DNA of 52,014 nucleotides from Actinomycetota bacterium (GCA_003164955.1 PLRW01000135.1:3710-55723); one strand, 5' to 3'. Positions 34,692-43,499 are shown, counted from the stretch's first letter. The notes: a model not told the origin generated them from the letters alone. Translations and numbers: made by a program.

Positions 34692-36061
34692 CCCAGCCGC
34701 TGGCCGGGGTCACCGTCGTGGCCATCGAGCAGGCCGTGGCCGCCCCGCTGGCCACCCGCAACCTCGCCGACCTCGGCGCCCGGGTGATCAAGGTCGAGCG
34801 GGTCGACGGAGGGGACTTCGCCCGCAGCTACGACCACGTGGTGCACGGGACCGGGGCGCACTTCGTCTGGCTCAACCGGGGCAAGGAGTCGATCGCCGTC
34901 GACGTGAAGGCCACCGAGGGACGCGCGGTCGTCCGCCGCCTGGTGGACCGGGCCGACGTGTTCGTGCAGAACCTCGCGCCGGGGGCGGCCGGACGGCTGG
35001 GGCTGGGCGCCGCCGAGCTGCGGTCGGCCCGCCCCGAGCTGGTGGTGGCCAACCTGTCCGGGTTCGGGCTCGGCGGCCCCATGGAGCAGCGCAAGGCCTA
35101 CGACATGCTCATCCAGGCCGAGGCCGGGCTCATCTCGATCACCGGCACGCCCGAGACGCCGGTCAAGACCGGTATCCCGACAGCCGACATCGCCTCGGGC
35201 ATGTACTGCTCACAGGCGATTTTGGCCGCGCTGCTGCGGCGCTGGCGCACCGGCGAGGGCGCCACCATCGACGTGTCCATGCTGGAGGCCACCGTCGAGT
35301 GGATGGGGTACGCGCTGTACACCCAGATGCACACCGGCCAGCAGCCACCGCGGATGGGACTGAGCCACAGTTCCATCGCGCCCTACGACGCGTACCCGAC
35401 CCGCGACGGCCAGATGCTGATCGGCGTGCAGAACGACAGCGGCTGGCGCACGCTGGTCACCGAGGTGCTGGGCGTCCCGGAGCTGGCCGGCGATCCGCGG
35501 TTCGCGACCAACGTGCTGCGCGTCCGGCACCGCCACGAGTGCGACGCGGCGGTGGCCGCCCAGACAAGGGGCTGGTCCACCGCGGAACTGGACGCCCGGC
35601 TGGCCGCCGCAGGTATCCCCGCCGCCCAGGTCAAGGAGCTGGATCAGGTCGTCCAGCACCCGCAACTGCGGGCCCGGGACCGGTGGCGGGGCATCGAGAC
35701 CGAGCACGCGCCCACCCGGGCGCTGCTGCCCCCGGCAACGTTCACCGACGTCGAGGCCCCGATGGGCGATGTTCCCGCCCTTGGCCAGCACACCCGCGCC
35801 CTGCTGATCGAATCGGGCCTGGACGCCGGCCAGGCCGATGACGTCATCCGCCGTGGGATCGCGGGCCAGGCCGGAGACACGCCCTCACGCACCCATACGA
35901 CCTGCGCGGACAAGGACCTCTCGCGGTTAACGGGCCGGTACCGTCTGGGCGGCCGTCGGCGGAGGTGGCTCAGAAGTGGGTGGGGTAGCTGGTCGGGACG
36001 GCGGTGGGGTTCATCCCGGCGACGCTGGTCACGTTGGTGCACAGCAGCGGCCGGAAGCTGA
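34688..36061 (+). CDS. CaiB/BaiF-type (class III) CoA-transferase, with unusual tail
   Basis: 457 codons; the GTG overlaps the acyl-CoA dehydrogenase stop and AGAAGAGGA precedes it. Moves CoA between carboxylic acids through an Asp-linked intermediate. Typical blocks: ARVIKVERVDGGDFAR, WLNRGKESIAVDVK, DVFVQNLAPGAAGRLGLG, and the C-terminal domain with PLGQ-like PALGQHTRALL. Homologues usually end near DDVIRRGIAG (~residue 395). Here the frame runs on for ~60 residues rich in Arg, Trp, Ser and Gly (GGRRRRWLRSGWGSW), the last 92 bp being antisense to the CHRD lipoprotein gene. That tail looks like loss of the original stop. The core enzyme should be intact. Confidence 0.9.
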   Translation: MTQPLAGVTVVAIEQAVAAPLATRNLADLGARVIKVERVDGGDFARSYDHVVHGTGAHFVWLNRGKESIAVDVKATEGRAVVRRLVDRADVFVQNLAPGAAGRLGLGAAELRSARPELVVANLSGFGLGGPMEQRKAYDMLIQAEAGLISITGTPETPVKTGIPTADIASGMYCSQAILAALLRRWRTGEGATIDVSMLEATVEWMGYALYTQMHTGQQPPRMGLSHSSIAPYDAYPTRDGQMLIGVQNDSGWRTLVTEVLGVPELAGDPRFATNVLRVRHRHECDAAVAAQTRGWSTAELDARLAAAGIPAAQVKELDQVVQHPQLRARDRWRGIETEHAPTRALLPPATFTDVEAPMGDVPALGQHTRALLIESGLDAGQADDVIRRGIAGQAGDTPSRTHTTCADKDLSRLTGRYRLGGRRRRWLRSGWGSWSGRRWGSSRRRWSRWCTAAAGS

Positions 36062-37013
36062 GCGTGGGCGCGCCGTTGGCCAGGATCTGGTTCATCCCGC
36101 CCATGTGCAGGTTGAGGTACCAGTTTCCGGGGCCGGGCACGCTGGGTACCCCGGTCACCACGCGGGTCTGCTGGTCGATGTCGCCCCGGCTGTCGGCGAT
36201 GAAGTCGGGGAGCATGTACTTGACCGGGCCCTGGCTCGCGCAGCTGCCCAGGTGGATGTGCGCGGCGTGCGGTCCCGGGTTCAGCCCGGACGCGGACACC
36301 GTGATGGTCAGGGTCTGTGCCGCCGCGTCGTAGCTGAGCGCCGCCTGGCCGCGGGGCTGGCCGGTGACGGTGCCGCCGGTGTCCGCGGTGACGGCGTGGA
36401 AGGCGGAGGTGGTGCTGCCCGGGTGCTCCGGCAGCACACCGGACTCGGCGATCGGCTCCGCGGCCAGCGCGCTGCCGTCACTGCCGGTGCTGCCATCAAT
36501 GCCCAGGCGGATCACGAACCGGCTGAACGGGGGAAGCGAGGTGACCCGGCCGGCCGAGGTGAGGGTGGCATCCACCTGGCCGGTGGCGCCGGCGGTCAGC
36601 GCCGGGAACTGGGCGGCCGCCCGCCCGGCGCCGCCCAGGCCGTCGATGGCCACGGTGTGCGAGGAGCCGGGAGTCAGCCCGAACATGCGCACGTGCGCCC
36701 GCAGGTGCCCCTGGCCGGCCCGGGACAGCGAGACCGTGCCGGCCGGCATCGGGCCCAGCAGGTAGGCACCCGGCCCGGTCATGATGCCCTGGCTGCCCAG
36801 CCCGGACGCCGCGGTGATCACCGATCCCGTACCGGAGCCGCTCCCGGCCGCGGCGCCCATGCCGCCCGCCGTACCCATCCCGGGCGAGGCGGCCATGCCC
36901 GGGATGGCCGGGCCCGACCCGGCCGGCGGCGCCGCGCCGGGCGTGCACGCGGCGACGCCCCCGCCCAGCGCGGCCAGCAGTACCGCACCCATGAGCAGTC
37001 GTGTGTTCTGCAA
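35970..37013 (-). CDS. CHRD-domain lipoprotein
   Basis: 347 codons; TTG start at 37013 chosen because AAAGGGGA stands just upstream (ATG 36992 is the alternative). An Arg-bearing signal peptide leads to a lipobox ending VAAC (Cys23), so it should be anchored outside the membrane. A Gly/Ala/Met-rich linker (PGMAASPGMGTAGGMG) follows, then beta-rich domains and a CHRD-like segment (GPHAAHIHLGSCASQGPV, then NWYLNLHMGGMNQI) whose His residues could bind metal. CHRD domains occur in copper-linked and extracellular proteins; no function is established. Convergent with, and overlapping, the CoA-transferase tail. Confidence 0.8.
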   Translation of the reverse strand: MQNTRLLMGAVLLAALGGGVAACTPGAAPPAGSGPAIPGMAASPGMGTAGGMGAAAGSGSGTGSVITAASGLGSQGIMTGPGAYLLGPMPAGTVSLSRAGQGHLRAHVRMFGLTPGSSHTVAIDGLGGAGRAAAQFPALTAGATGQVDATLTSAGRVTSLPPFSRFVIRLGIDGSTGSDGSALAAEPIAESGVLPEHPGSTTSAFHAVTADTGGTVTGQPRGQAALSYDAAAQTLTITVSASGLNPGPHAAHIHLGSCASQGPVKYMLPDFIADSRGDIDQQTRVVTGVPSVPGPGNWYLNLHMGGMNQILANGAPTLSFRPLLCTNVTSVAGMNPTAVPTSYPTHF

Positions 37014-37248
37014 AGCAGGTCCCCTTTACTTTGACGGCGCGGCCGGCCGGGGGTATCCCGGGGCCTCCTGGTGACGGGCCGGCCGCCGCAGCGCAGCAGC
37101 CGCCCACCGTGAGTCACGGGCGCCCGGTAAAGGTGGTTCGCCGGTTAACCACACCGAAAGAAGTCCGCCCCCGATGCGGCCCCCAGCGGGGGCGCCGAGC
37201 CGCCCGGCGCGGGGCGGCGTCGGCTCCGGGTGTGCACGGACCGGGTCC

Positions 37249-37629
37249 CTACCGGTACGCGGTCACGGTGAACCTGGTGTAGGTGTCCCGGCCGGACCGC
37301 AGCCGGCTCTCGTACATGACCGTGTAATGGCCGGTCCGGGTGGCCCTGATATTCCAGAAATCCCAGTGGCCCGAGGGGGCGTAACCGATTTCCTGGAATA
37401 TGCGGGCGCCGGTGGGGCTGTACACATTGGTGGTGAACCAGCGCGAGCCGCCGGAAGCTTCCTGGTACCAGTCGCCGACCTGGAACGTGTGCCCGACCTT
37501 GACCGACGTCCCCGGGTAGTTGACCAGCACCTTGGCCGAGGCCATCCCGGCAGGCAGGATGACCGCGGCGGCGGCGCCGGCCGTGAGCATGAGGGCCGCC
37601 GCCGAGTTCCGTAGTGTGTGAGCCTTCAT
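37249..37629 (-). CDS. Small secreted protein of unknown function
   Basis: 126 codons. A classic signal peptide (MKAHTLRN, hydrophobic core, cleavage likely after ASA at about residue 32) is followed by ~94 residues predicted mostly as beta strands with many aromatic residues (WYQEASGGSRWFTTNVY, HWDFWNIRATRTGHYTVMY). No cysteines, so no disulfides. The pattern suggests a small beta-sandwich such as a carbohydrate-binding or inhibitor fold; the family is not recognised. It has its own gene unit; 235 bp separate it from the CHRD gene. Confidence 0.7.
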   Translation of the reverse strand: MKAHTLRNSAAALMLTAGAAAAVILPAGMASAKVLVNYPGTSVKVGHTFQVGDWYQEASGGSRWFTTNVYSPTGARIFQEIGYAPSGHWDFWNIRATRTGHYTVMYESRLRSGRDTYTRFTVTAYR

Positions 37630-37982
37630 TTCGTCCCCATTCTCCCGTCCGTGCCCAATATCGGCCGGAAATTACCCTGGATTTATTTTGAACTGAGGGC
37701 CGTCCGGTGCGGCGGTCCAGACCAGGTATTCACTTAGTAGGACGGGGGAGCCGGGGTTCCGGTTGCCGCCAATTTCACTATTTTCACTATCGCTAATTCG
37801 GCCGGTACGGCTGACGGTTTTGCGGTCCCGAACGCCGTTATGTGATGTCAGCTTGATTTGTCTAGTCCCACCTGATTCTTGACGGATCAGTCCCAAGATA
37901 GGCTTTTCGGCCAGTAACGGACTCCACCCAGGAAGGCCTGCCGCGTGCCGCAGGGTCGCGGCGGAGACCGCTGGCCCGGCGG
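37630..37982. other. Intergenic region between the secreted protein and the sedolisin remnant
   Basis: 353 bp. Positions 37665-37870 are unusually A/T-rich (for example aatttcactattttcact) and probably include the promoter of the leftward secreted-protein gene. The open leftward frame at 37672-37986 has no protein-like composition and is not called. Confidence 0.5.
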
Positions 37983-38159
37983 TCACGGGGTGGCGTACCG
38001 GGCGAGCAGCGGGACGAGAACCTGGGCGTCGGGGCTGCCCCCGCCGGTGACCGGATCCCAGCCCGGGCCTGCCCGGTAGCCGGTGATCGTCGTGGGGAAA
38101 TCGGCCGTGTTGCTGTCACCGGCCTGAACGGCCTCACGCACGGCTGGATCTGACGGGGG
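37983..38159 (-). pseudogene. C-terminal fragment of an S53 (sedolisin-type) peptidase
   Basis: Leftward frame after the metallophosphoesterase stop: DPAVREAVQAGDSNTADFP, then GYRAGPGWDPVTGGGSPDAQ and VLVPLLARYATP before a stop at 37983. GWDPVTG-x-GSP is the typical C-terminal calcium-site region of sedolisins. Nothing of the catalytic part (Glu-Asp...Ser) is present. It is in the same frame as, and immediately after, the TAG of the metallophosphoesterase gene. Confidence 0.6.
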
Positions 38160-39008
38160 CTATGTGCCGGTGGCCCCGGCGGCCGGCGCCGGAAGTATCT
38201 GGCGCGGAATACCGGGCCGGGCGGCGCGGCGCTGCCATTCCCGCGGGTATCCGATCGAGACTTCCTCGAACCGGACCCCGTCGTGCCAAGTGGTCCGGGG
38301 TATGTGCAGATGGCCGTAGACCACCGCAGCGGCATTGAAGCGGGTATGCCAGTCGGACGTGCGCGTCGTCCCGCACCACTGGGCAAATTCCGGGTACCGC
38401 AGGATTCTCGTGGGCTCGCGGACGAGCGGAAAGTGGTTAACGAAAACAACCGGAAGCTCCGGGTCACGTTCGGCCAGGCGACGTTCGGTCGCCTCGATCC
38501 TGGCCCAGCACCAGGCTTCCCGGCTCGGATAAGGGTCGGGATGCAGCAACATCTCATCGGAACAGACGATGCCCGTTTTGTACGCCCGGGCCAGGCCCTG
38601 GTCCTTGGTCAGCGCGCCGTCGGGGAGAAACGTGTAGTCGTACAGCAGGAACAGGGGGACGACGGTGGCCGCGCCGCCGGGCCCGTCCCACACCCGGTAC
38701 GGATCTTCCGGTGTGACCACGCCGAGCTCGCGGCACAGTTCGACCAGGCGCAGGTAACGCCCCTCGCCGCGGAGCTGCAGCGAATCCCTGCCGTGGGTCC
38801 ACAGTTCGTGGTTGCCAGGGGTCCATATCACCGTCCCGAACCGCCCGCACAGCGTCCGGAGCGCCCATTCGATGTCGGCGAATACCTCCCCGACATCGCC
38901 CGCCACCAGCAGCCAGTCCGCTTCAGACTCCGGGCGGAGATCCTGCACGATCTTGCGGTTGTCCGGAAAGGCCACGTGCAGATCGCTGAGAGCCAGAAGC
39001 CGGGGCAT
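38160..39008 (-). CDS. Calcineurin-like metallophosphoesterase
   Basis: 282 codons from ATG 39008, where family similarity begins (LLALSDLHVAFPDN); the frame is open to 39347 but that part overlaps the divergent MOSC gene. Full set of metal-ligand motifs: SDLHV, GDVGE, TPGNHELW, VNHFPL and VYGHLH. Hydrolyses a phosphomonoester or diester with two metal ions; substrate unknown. The WCGTTRTSDWH block is characteristic of an actinomycete subgroup. Divergent from the MOSC-reductase gene with ~190 bp between chosen starts. No obvious ribosome site, so the start is uncertain. Confidence 0.85.
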   Translation of the reverse strand: MPRLLALSDLHVAFPDNRKIVQDLRPESEADWLLVAGDVGEVFADIEWALRTLCGRFGTVIWTPGNHELWTHGRDSLQLRGEGRYLRLVELCRELGVVTPEDPYRVWDGPGGAATVVPLFLLYDYTFLPDGALTKDQGLARAYKTGIVCSDEMLLHPDPYPSREAWCWARIEATERRLAERDPELPVVFVNHFPLVREPTRILRYPEFAQWCGTTRTSDWHTRFNAAAVVYGHLHIPRTTWHDGVRFEEVSIGYPREWQRRAARPGIPRQILPAPAAGATGT

Positions 39009-39195
39009 CCCGGTGCGGTTAGCGGCCACCTGCCAGAGCATTCCATACGAGGCGTTCCCGGAGAAACCTCGCGGCACCTTCTCTACCGGGCCTCCGGCCC
39101 CCGTGGGCCCGGTCAGCCGCTCTAGGATCCTGAGCAGCGCACCGGCGACGAGCCGCTGCGATGCCCCAGGCTCCGGACCGGAAAGGGCTCTTCGC

Positions 39196-40962
39196 ATGGC
39201 CTCTGTCCTGTCGGTGAACGTCGGCATGCCGAAGGATGTGCCGTGGCAGGGCAGGACCGTGCACACGGGCATCTGGAAGGAATCGGTGCCGGGGCCGCGG
39301 ATGGTACGGCGGCTGAATATCGACGGCGACGGCCAGGGGGACACCAACGGGCACGGCGGCGAGATGCGCGCGGTGTTCGTCTACCAGATTCAGTCGTACC
39401 AGTACTGGCAGCGGTATCTCGGCCGGGACGATTTCGTCTACGGGCAGTTCGGGGAGAACCTCACCGTCGACGGCCTCCCCGACGAGCAGGTCTGCATCGG
39501 GGATCGGTACCGGATCGGCGAGGCGGAGTTCGAGGTCACTCAGCCCCGGGTCACCTGTTACCGGGTGGGCCTGCGCCTGGCTGAGCCCGCCATGCCCTCG
39601 CTCCTGGTCAGCCACCACCGGCCCGGCTTCTACTTTCGCGTGATCACCGAAGGCCGCATCCAGGCGGGCGATGAGATCATCCGGACCAGGACGGGGCCCG
39701 GACAGCTCAGCGTCGCCGATACCGACGCGCTGCTGTACCTGCCCGGCCATGACGTCGCACAGCTTCGCCGGGCCCTGAACATCCCCGCGCTGAGCCCTGG
39801 CTGGCAGGGCTCATTCCGCGACCTGCTGGCCGCCGCAGAAACCGGTACCGCCGCTGGTACCGCCCCCGTGGCACGAGCGGCCGCCGCACCGGGATGGGCC
39901 GGCTTCCGGCCGCTGCGGGTCACCCGGATCGTTCCCGAGAGTACGACCGTCGCCTCCATCTACCTGGCTCCCGCCGACGGCCATGCGCTGCCGGCGGCGC
40001 GCCCGGGGCAGTACCTGACCCTGCGGGTCGCCGATGCGGGCCAGCCGCCCCCGGTCCGCAGTTACTCCCTGTCCTCCGCCCCCGGGGCCGGCGCGCCGGG
40101 CACCGGCACCTACCGGATCAGCGTGAAACACGAACCGCACGGGGTGGTCAGCGGCTACCTGAACGGCGCGCTCCGGGAGGGCATGGTCCTGGATGCCGCG
40201 GCGCCACGCGGTGACTTCGTCCTGGCGGACGGGCCCGGCCCGGTGCTGCTGATCTCCGCGGGGATCGGGGTCACTCCCGTCCTGGCCATGCTGTACCAGC
40301 TGGCCGCCCAGCGGGCCGAACGGGAGGTCTGGTGGCTGCACGCCGCCCGCAGCCCCGCCGACGACGCCCTGGCCGGCGAGGCCCGCGACCTGCTGACTGC
40401 GCTCCCGCACGCCCGTGCGCAGGTGTTCTACAGCGGAGTCAGCGGGGAAGAGGCCAGCCGCGCCGACGCGACGGCAGGCCGCCTGACCGCCCCCCGGCTG
40501 GCGGCGCTCGGCATCCCCGCCGCCGCGGACACCTACGTCTGCGGGCCGACCGCCTTCATGGCCGACCTGCGGGACGCGCTCACCGGCCTCGGCATCCCGG
40601 CGGACCGCATCCGCACCGAGCTGTTCGCCGCCCGGCCGGCCATCAACCCTGGTGTGGCCGCCCGGCCCCGGCCCGCACCGCATCCGCCGGCCGGGCCGCC
40701 CGGCACCGGCCCGCTGATCAGCTTCGCCCGCAGCGGCCTGTCCGTGCCCTACGACGCCACCCGCGGCAGCGTGCTTGACCTGGCCGACGCCTGCGACGTT
40801 CCCACCCGCTGGTCCTGCCGCACCGGCGTCTGCCACACCTGCGTCACCCCGTTGCTGTCCGGCGACATCGGGTACTCCCCCGAGCCGCTCGAGCCCCCGC
40901 CCGGCGGGGAGATTCTCATCTGCTGCGCCCAGCCGCGATCCGATCTCGTCCTCGACATGTAG
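39196..40962 (+). CDS. MOSC + FAD/NAD oxidoreductase + 2Fe-2S ferredoxin fusion
   Basis: 588 codons, ATG with GGAAAGG upstream. Part 1 (~1-175) is a MOSC domain (GHGGEMRAVFVY, FGENLTVDGL, TQPRVTCYRVG with the putative Mo-ligand Cys) and the following helical bundle. Part 2 (~230-475) is a ferredoxin-reductase module: RSYSLSSAPG binds FAD, ISAGIGVTPVLAML and CGPTAFM bind NAD(P)H. Part 3 (~500-588) is a plant-type 2Fe-2S domain with Cys541, Cys546, Cys549 (SCRTGVCHTC) and Cys577. Electrons would pass NAD(P)H, FAD, Fe-S. YiiM-like MOSC proteins reduce N-hydroxylated compounds, so a self-contained N-hydroxylamine reductase is the best guess (inference). Confidence 0.88.
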   Translation: MASVLSVNVGMPKDVPWQGRTVHTGIWKESVPGPRMVRRLNIDGDGQGDTNGHGGEMRAVFVYQIQSYQYWQRYLGRDDFVYGQFGENLTVDGLPDEQVCIGDRYRIGEAEFEVTQPRVTCYRVGLRLAEPAMPSLLVSHHRPGFYFRVITEGRIQAGDEIIRTRTGPGQLSVADTDALLYLPGHDVAQLRRALNIPALSPGWQGSFRDLLAAAETGTAAGTAPVARAAAAPGWAGFRPLRVTRIVPESTTVASIYLAPADGHALPAARPGQYLTLRVADAGQPPPVRSYSLSSAPGAGAPGTGTYRISVKHEPHGVVSGYLNGALREGMVLDAAAPRGDFVLADGPGPVLLISAGIGVTPVLAMLYQLAAQRAEREVWWLHAARSPADDALAGEARDLLTALPHARAQVFYSGVSGEEASRADATAGRLTAPRLAALGIPAAADTYVCGPTAFMADLRDALTGLGIPADRIRTELFAARPAINPGVAARPRPAPHPPAGPPGTGPLISFARSGLSVPYDATRGSVLDLADACDVPTRWSCRTGVCHTCVTPLLSGDIGYSPEPLEPPPGGEILICCAQPRSDLVLDM

Positions 40963-40966
40963 GGCG

Positions 40967-41009
40967 GGAAGGCGCCGTGCTCCGGAAGGCGCCGTGCTCA
41001 GGAAGGCGC
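40967..41009 (+). repeat. 17-bp tandem repeat after the MOSC fusion gene
   Basis: Two and a half copies of a unit beginning GGAAGGCGCCGTGCTC at 40967, 40984 and 41001, in the short gap between two convergent genes. GGCGCC palindromes may aid termination; otherwise it is a slippage product. Confidence 0.8.
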
Positions 41010-41022
41010 GGGCCGGTGCCCG

Positions 41023-41826
41023 TTACTTAAAGAAGTGAGTGCGGGGCCCCGGCAGCCGCCGGCCGTCCACATCGATGTCGATCTTCTCGTTGTAGAAGGC
41101 GATCTGCCCGGCGATGGGCAGCAGCTGGCGGGTCGGGAAATCGTACGCCCAGGCCAGGTCCTGATGGCCGTCCCGTACCGTGCCATCGATGCGCACCGAC
41201 CAGTAACCGCTGGTCACACCCTTGTACGGGCAGGCGGTCTGGGTGCCGCTGGGCACCAGATGCGCAAACGCCACGTCCGTGCGGTCGAAGTAGTAGCGCG
41301 TCGGCAGGCCCGTCTCGAAGACCAGCACCGGTGCCGTGGTGTCGGCCAGCGTGACCCCATCGAGGGAAGCCCGCACGTGCCGGTGCGAGCGCAGCGCGTC
41401 GACGCGGACGTAGGGATTGCGGGGGTGGACGAACACCTGCTCGTCCTCCTCGTACCAGGCATCCAGGGCGCCCCAGTCGAAGCGGGCCGTGCCGGCTACC
41501 CCGGCGATCGCGTCCTCGCCGAACACCCGGACGGCACCGGGGCGCTCGGCGCCGGCCGCCCGCAGGCCGTGCCGGTGCGCCGTCCCCTGCCTCGTGCTCT
41601 GCGCATGCCCCTCGTCGATCACGAAGCGCGTGTCGACATCCCCGAGCGGGATGTAGTACTGCGGGTAGTACGGCACTTCCCACACATACCGCGCACTGGT
41701 CGTGTCGAAGACCTGCTCCCCGCCGAAAGTCGCGCGTACCCGCCGCGGCGCGGGCTCGACGTGGTTGATCTCCACGATCATCTGCGGATAGTCGCGGTCA
41801 GCCGCGACAGGTACTGCGCTCATCAT
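41023..41826 (-). CDS. Tandem DUF427 protein
   Basis: 267 codons from ATG 41826 (a second ATG follows at once), chosen because it overlaps the upstream stop as ATGATGA; the longer open frame has no family character. Two DUF427 domains (~15-110 and ~140-235) share the pattern of a variable strand, ET.LPTRYY (EVPYYPQYYIP and ETGLPTRYYF) and a CPYKG(V)TSGYW / WAYDFPTR block. DUF427 is a small beta-fold, common in actinomycetes, without an established activity. It is translationally coupled to the zinc-motif gene before it, so they probably work together. Confidence 0.85.
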   Translation of the reverse strand: MMSAVPVAADRDYPQMIVEINHVEPAPRRVRATFGGEQVFDTTSARYVWEVPYYPQYYIPLGDVDTRFVIDEGHAQSTRQGTAHRHGLRAAGAERPGAVRVFGEDAIAGVAGTARFDWGALDAWYEEDEQVFVHPRNPYVRVDALRSHRHVRASLDGVTLADTTAPVLVFETGLPTRYYFDRTDVAFAHLVPSGTQTACPYKGVTSGYWSVRIDGTVRDGHQDLAWAYDFPTRQLLPIAGQIAFYNEKIDIDVDGRRLPGPRTHFFK

Positions 41827-42509
41827 GCCTCCGCGCCGGCGAGTGGGGCCGCCTGTGCGGCGGCCAGGTTCAGGAACGCCGCGGCCGGGGCGAAGACCTC
41901 TCCCACGGTGCGCTCGGCCAGCCAGGCCGTGTACGAGCGGTACCGGTTCGTTTCCCACGGCCGCATCCGCGCCGGGAGCGGCCCGAGCGTCTGCTCCGGC
42001 ACCTGCTTCCACGTCCAGGCGGCAACAACGGCGCCGGCGCCATCGGGACCGGCCGGCGGCCTGATGAAGTCGGCTCGCCCGCCCGGGAAGCTCATCATGT
42101 TCCGCACGAACCGCAGCCCCGCGAGCGTGCCCTCGATCACCGGCGGCGGCACCGCGACGTAGTCCGCCAGCACCGTGTCGTCCGCTAGCACCGTGTCGTC
42201 CGCTAGCACAGCGTCGTACAGATCGGTGTACTGACGGACCAGCCGCGCGTCAATGATCGTGACCCACCACACCGCCTCGGCCACCGCGGTGAACGCCGCG
42301 GCCTCATCAGCCGGCTGGCCCACGGAAAGCCGTTCCGTCACGTCGAGCATCCCGGCGATGGACCATTCGAGCGCCCGGTCCTCAGCCGCCGCGTCCCGCA
42401 GATGATGGCGGTTCCAGGCCACCCGGCACTCCGGAGAGCAGAACCGGGCGTGCTCGCGGCGCGGGGTAAAGGTCACGCCGCATTGCCCACAGCCCCGGGT
42501 AGCAGTCAT
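41823..42509 (-). CDS. Protein with N-terminal four-cysteine zinc motif
   Basis: 228 codons. Starts with CGQC (Cys7, Cys10) and CSPEC (Cys24, Cys28) followed by RVAWNRHH, a small zinc-ribbon like those seen in DUF2116-type or CGNR-like proteins. The remaining ~190 residues are mostly helical, with no recognised domain. A repeated VLADDT sequence (residues ~100-117) comes from an 18-bp triplicate in the DNA. The gene overlaps the DUF427 gene by 4 bp as the first gene of a two-gene operon. Zinc binding is inferred from the spacing; DNA binding or a protein contact role is possible. Confidence 0.7.
   Translation of the reverse strand: MTATRGCGQCGVTFTPRREHARFCSPECRVAWNRHHLRDAAAEDRALEWSIAGMLDVTERLSVGQPADEAAAFTAVAEAVWWVTIIDARLVRQYTDLYDAVLADDTVLADDTVLADYVAVPPPVIEGTLAGLRFVRNMMSFPGGRADFIRPPAGPDGAGAVVAAWTWKQVPEQTLGPLPARMRPWETNRYRSYTAWLAERTVGEVFAPAAAFLNLAAAQAAPLAGAEA
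42162..42215. repeat. 18-bp triplicate in the zinc-motif gene
   Basis: Three adjacent 18-bp units (42162-42179, 42180-42197, 42198-42215; the last with two changes) encode VLADDT/VLADDT/VLADYV-like hexapeptides. In frame, so length can vary without breaking the gene. Confidence 0.9.
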
Positions 42510-42664
42510 CGACTCATGCTACGTGGTACGCACCGGCAGCAGGAGGCGACCAGCCGGAACGGGCATGTGCGATGCCGATACCGGACACGACCGGTCAGAA
42601 CGTCGTCAAGCCGCCGTCGGCAGCGCAGACACCGGCCACGCTCCGGCCATCGTCACGCGGGCGC

Positions 42665-43450
42665 TCAGGCGATGACGACGTTGACCCCGGCGTCCTGGAG
42701 CGCGGCCACGTCTTCATCGGCGATGCCGGCGTCGGTGACGAGGGCGTCGATCTCCCGGGCGGTGCAGATCCGGGCGAACGCGCGCCGGCCGGCCTTGGAG
42801 CTGTCGGCCACGATCACCACGCGGCTGGCCTGCCGGGCCATCAGCTGGTTGATGCTCGCTTCCCCTTCGTGGTGCGCGGTGGCGCCGGCCACGGCGTCGA
42901 TCCCGTCCACCCCCAGGATCGCCAGGTCGAGGGCTACCTGCTCGAGCACGCCGGTGGCCAGCGGGCCGGTCAGCTCGTAGGACTGCGGACGGGCCACGCC
43001 GCCGGTGGTCACGATCTTGATGTGCTGACGGACGGCGAGTTCGGTCGCGATGTTCAGCGCGTTGGTGACCACGGTGACCGCGGGGGCGGGCGTGTCCGAG
43101 CTGAGGTCAGGGCGAATGGCCAGCGCCCGGGCCACCTCGGTCGTGGTGGTGCCGCCGTTCAGCCCGGCTACCTGCCCGGGCCGGACCATGGCGGCGGCGA
43201 CCGCCGCGATGCGCTGCTTCTCCGACGGATGCTTTTCCGACTTGTACCGCAACGGCAGGTCGTACGTGACCCCCTGGGCGATGGCCCCGCCGCGGATGCG
43301 GGTCAGCATCTGCTGGCTGGCCAGCTCGTCGAAGTCCCGGCGGACCGTCGCGGCGGAGACCCCTAGTGCCTTGGCGGCGTCCTCGACCTGCATCTGGCCG
43401 TTGGAGGCCAGCAGCTCCAGCAGCTCATTCCACCGCCGATACCGGCTCAC
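42665..43450 (-). CDS. DeoR/GlpR-family sugar-responsive repressor (first copy)
   Basis: 261 codons. N-terminal HTH (VEDAAKALGVSAATVRRDF, LASQQMLTRIRGGAI) and a C-terminal DeoRC sensor (GLNGGTTTTEVARAL, VTNALNIATELAVR, LGVDGIDAVAGATAHHEGEA, VVIVADSSKAGRRAFARI) that in this family binds a phosphorylated sugar. It is the fourth gene of the leftward operon (49 bp after the second permease), so it probably controls this transport/catabolism locus. It is a paralogue of the regulator at 51224, sharing the LPLRYK, SYEL(T/S)GP and FARIC blocks. Confidence 0.92.
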   Translation of the reverse strand: MSRYRRWNELLELLASNGQMQVEDAAKALGVSAATVRRDFDELASQQMLTRIRGGAIAQGVTYDLPLRYKSEKHPSEKQRIAAVAAAMVRPGQVAGLNGGTTTTEVARALAIRPDLSSDTPAPAVTVVTNALNIATELAVRQHIKIVTTGGVARPQSYELTGPLATGVLEQVALDLAILGVDGIDAVAGATAHHEGEASINQLMARQASRVVIVADSSKAGRRAFARICTAREIDALVTDAGIADEDVAALQDAGVNVVIA

Positions 43451-43499
43451 CAGTGCCTCCGATCGTGATGCTTCACCTGGGTCGCGACCATGGTCACGG

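Noticed and set aside
37672..37986. Leftward 104-codon frame
   Set aside because: No family resemblance, overlaps the sedolisin remnant end and an A/T-rich control region.
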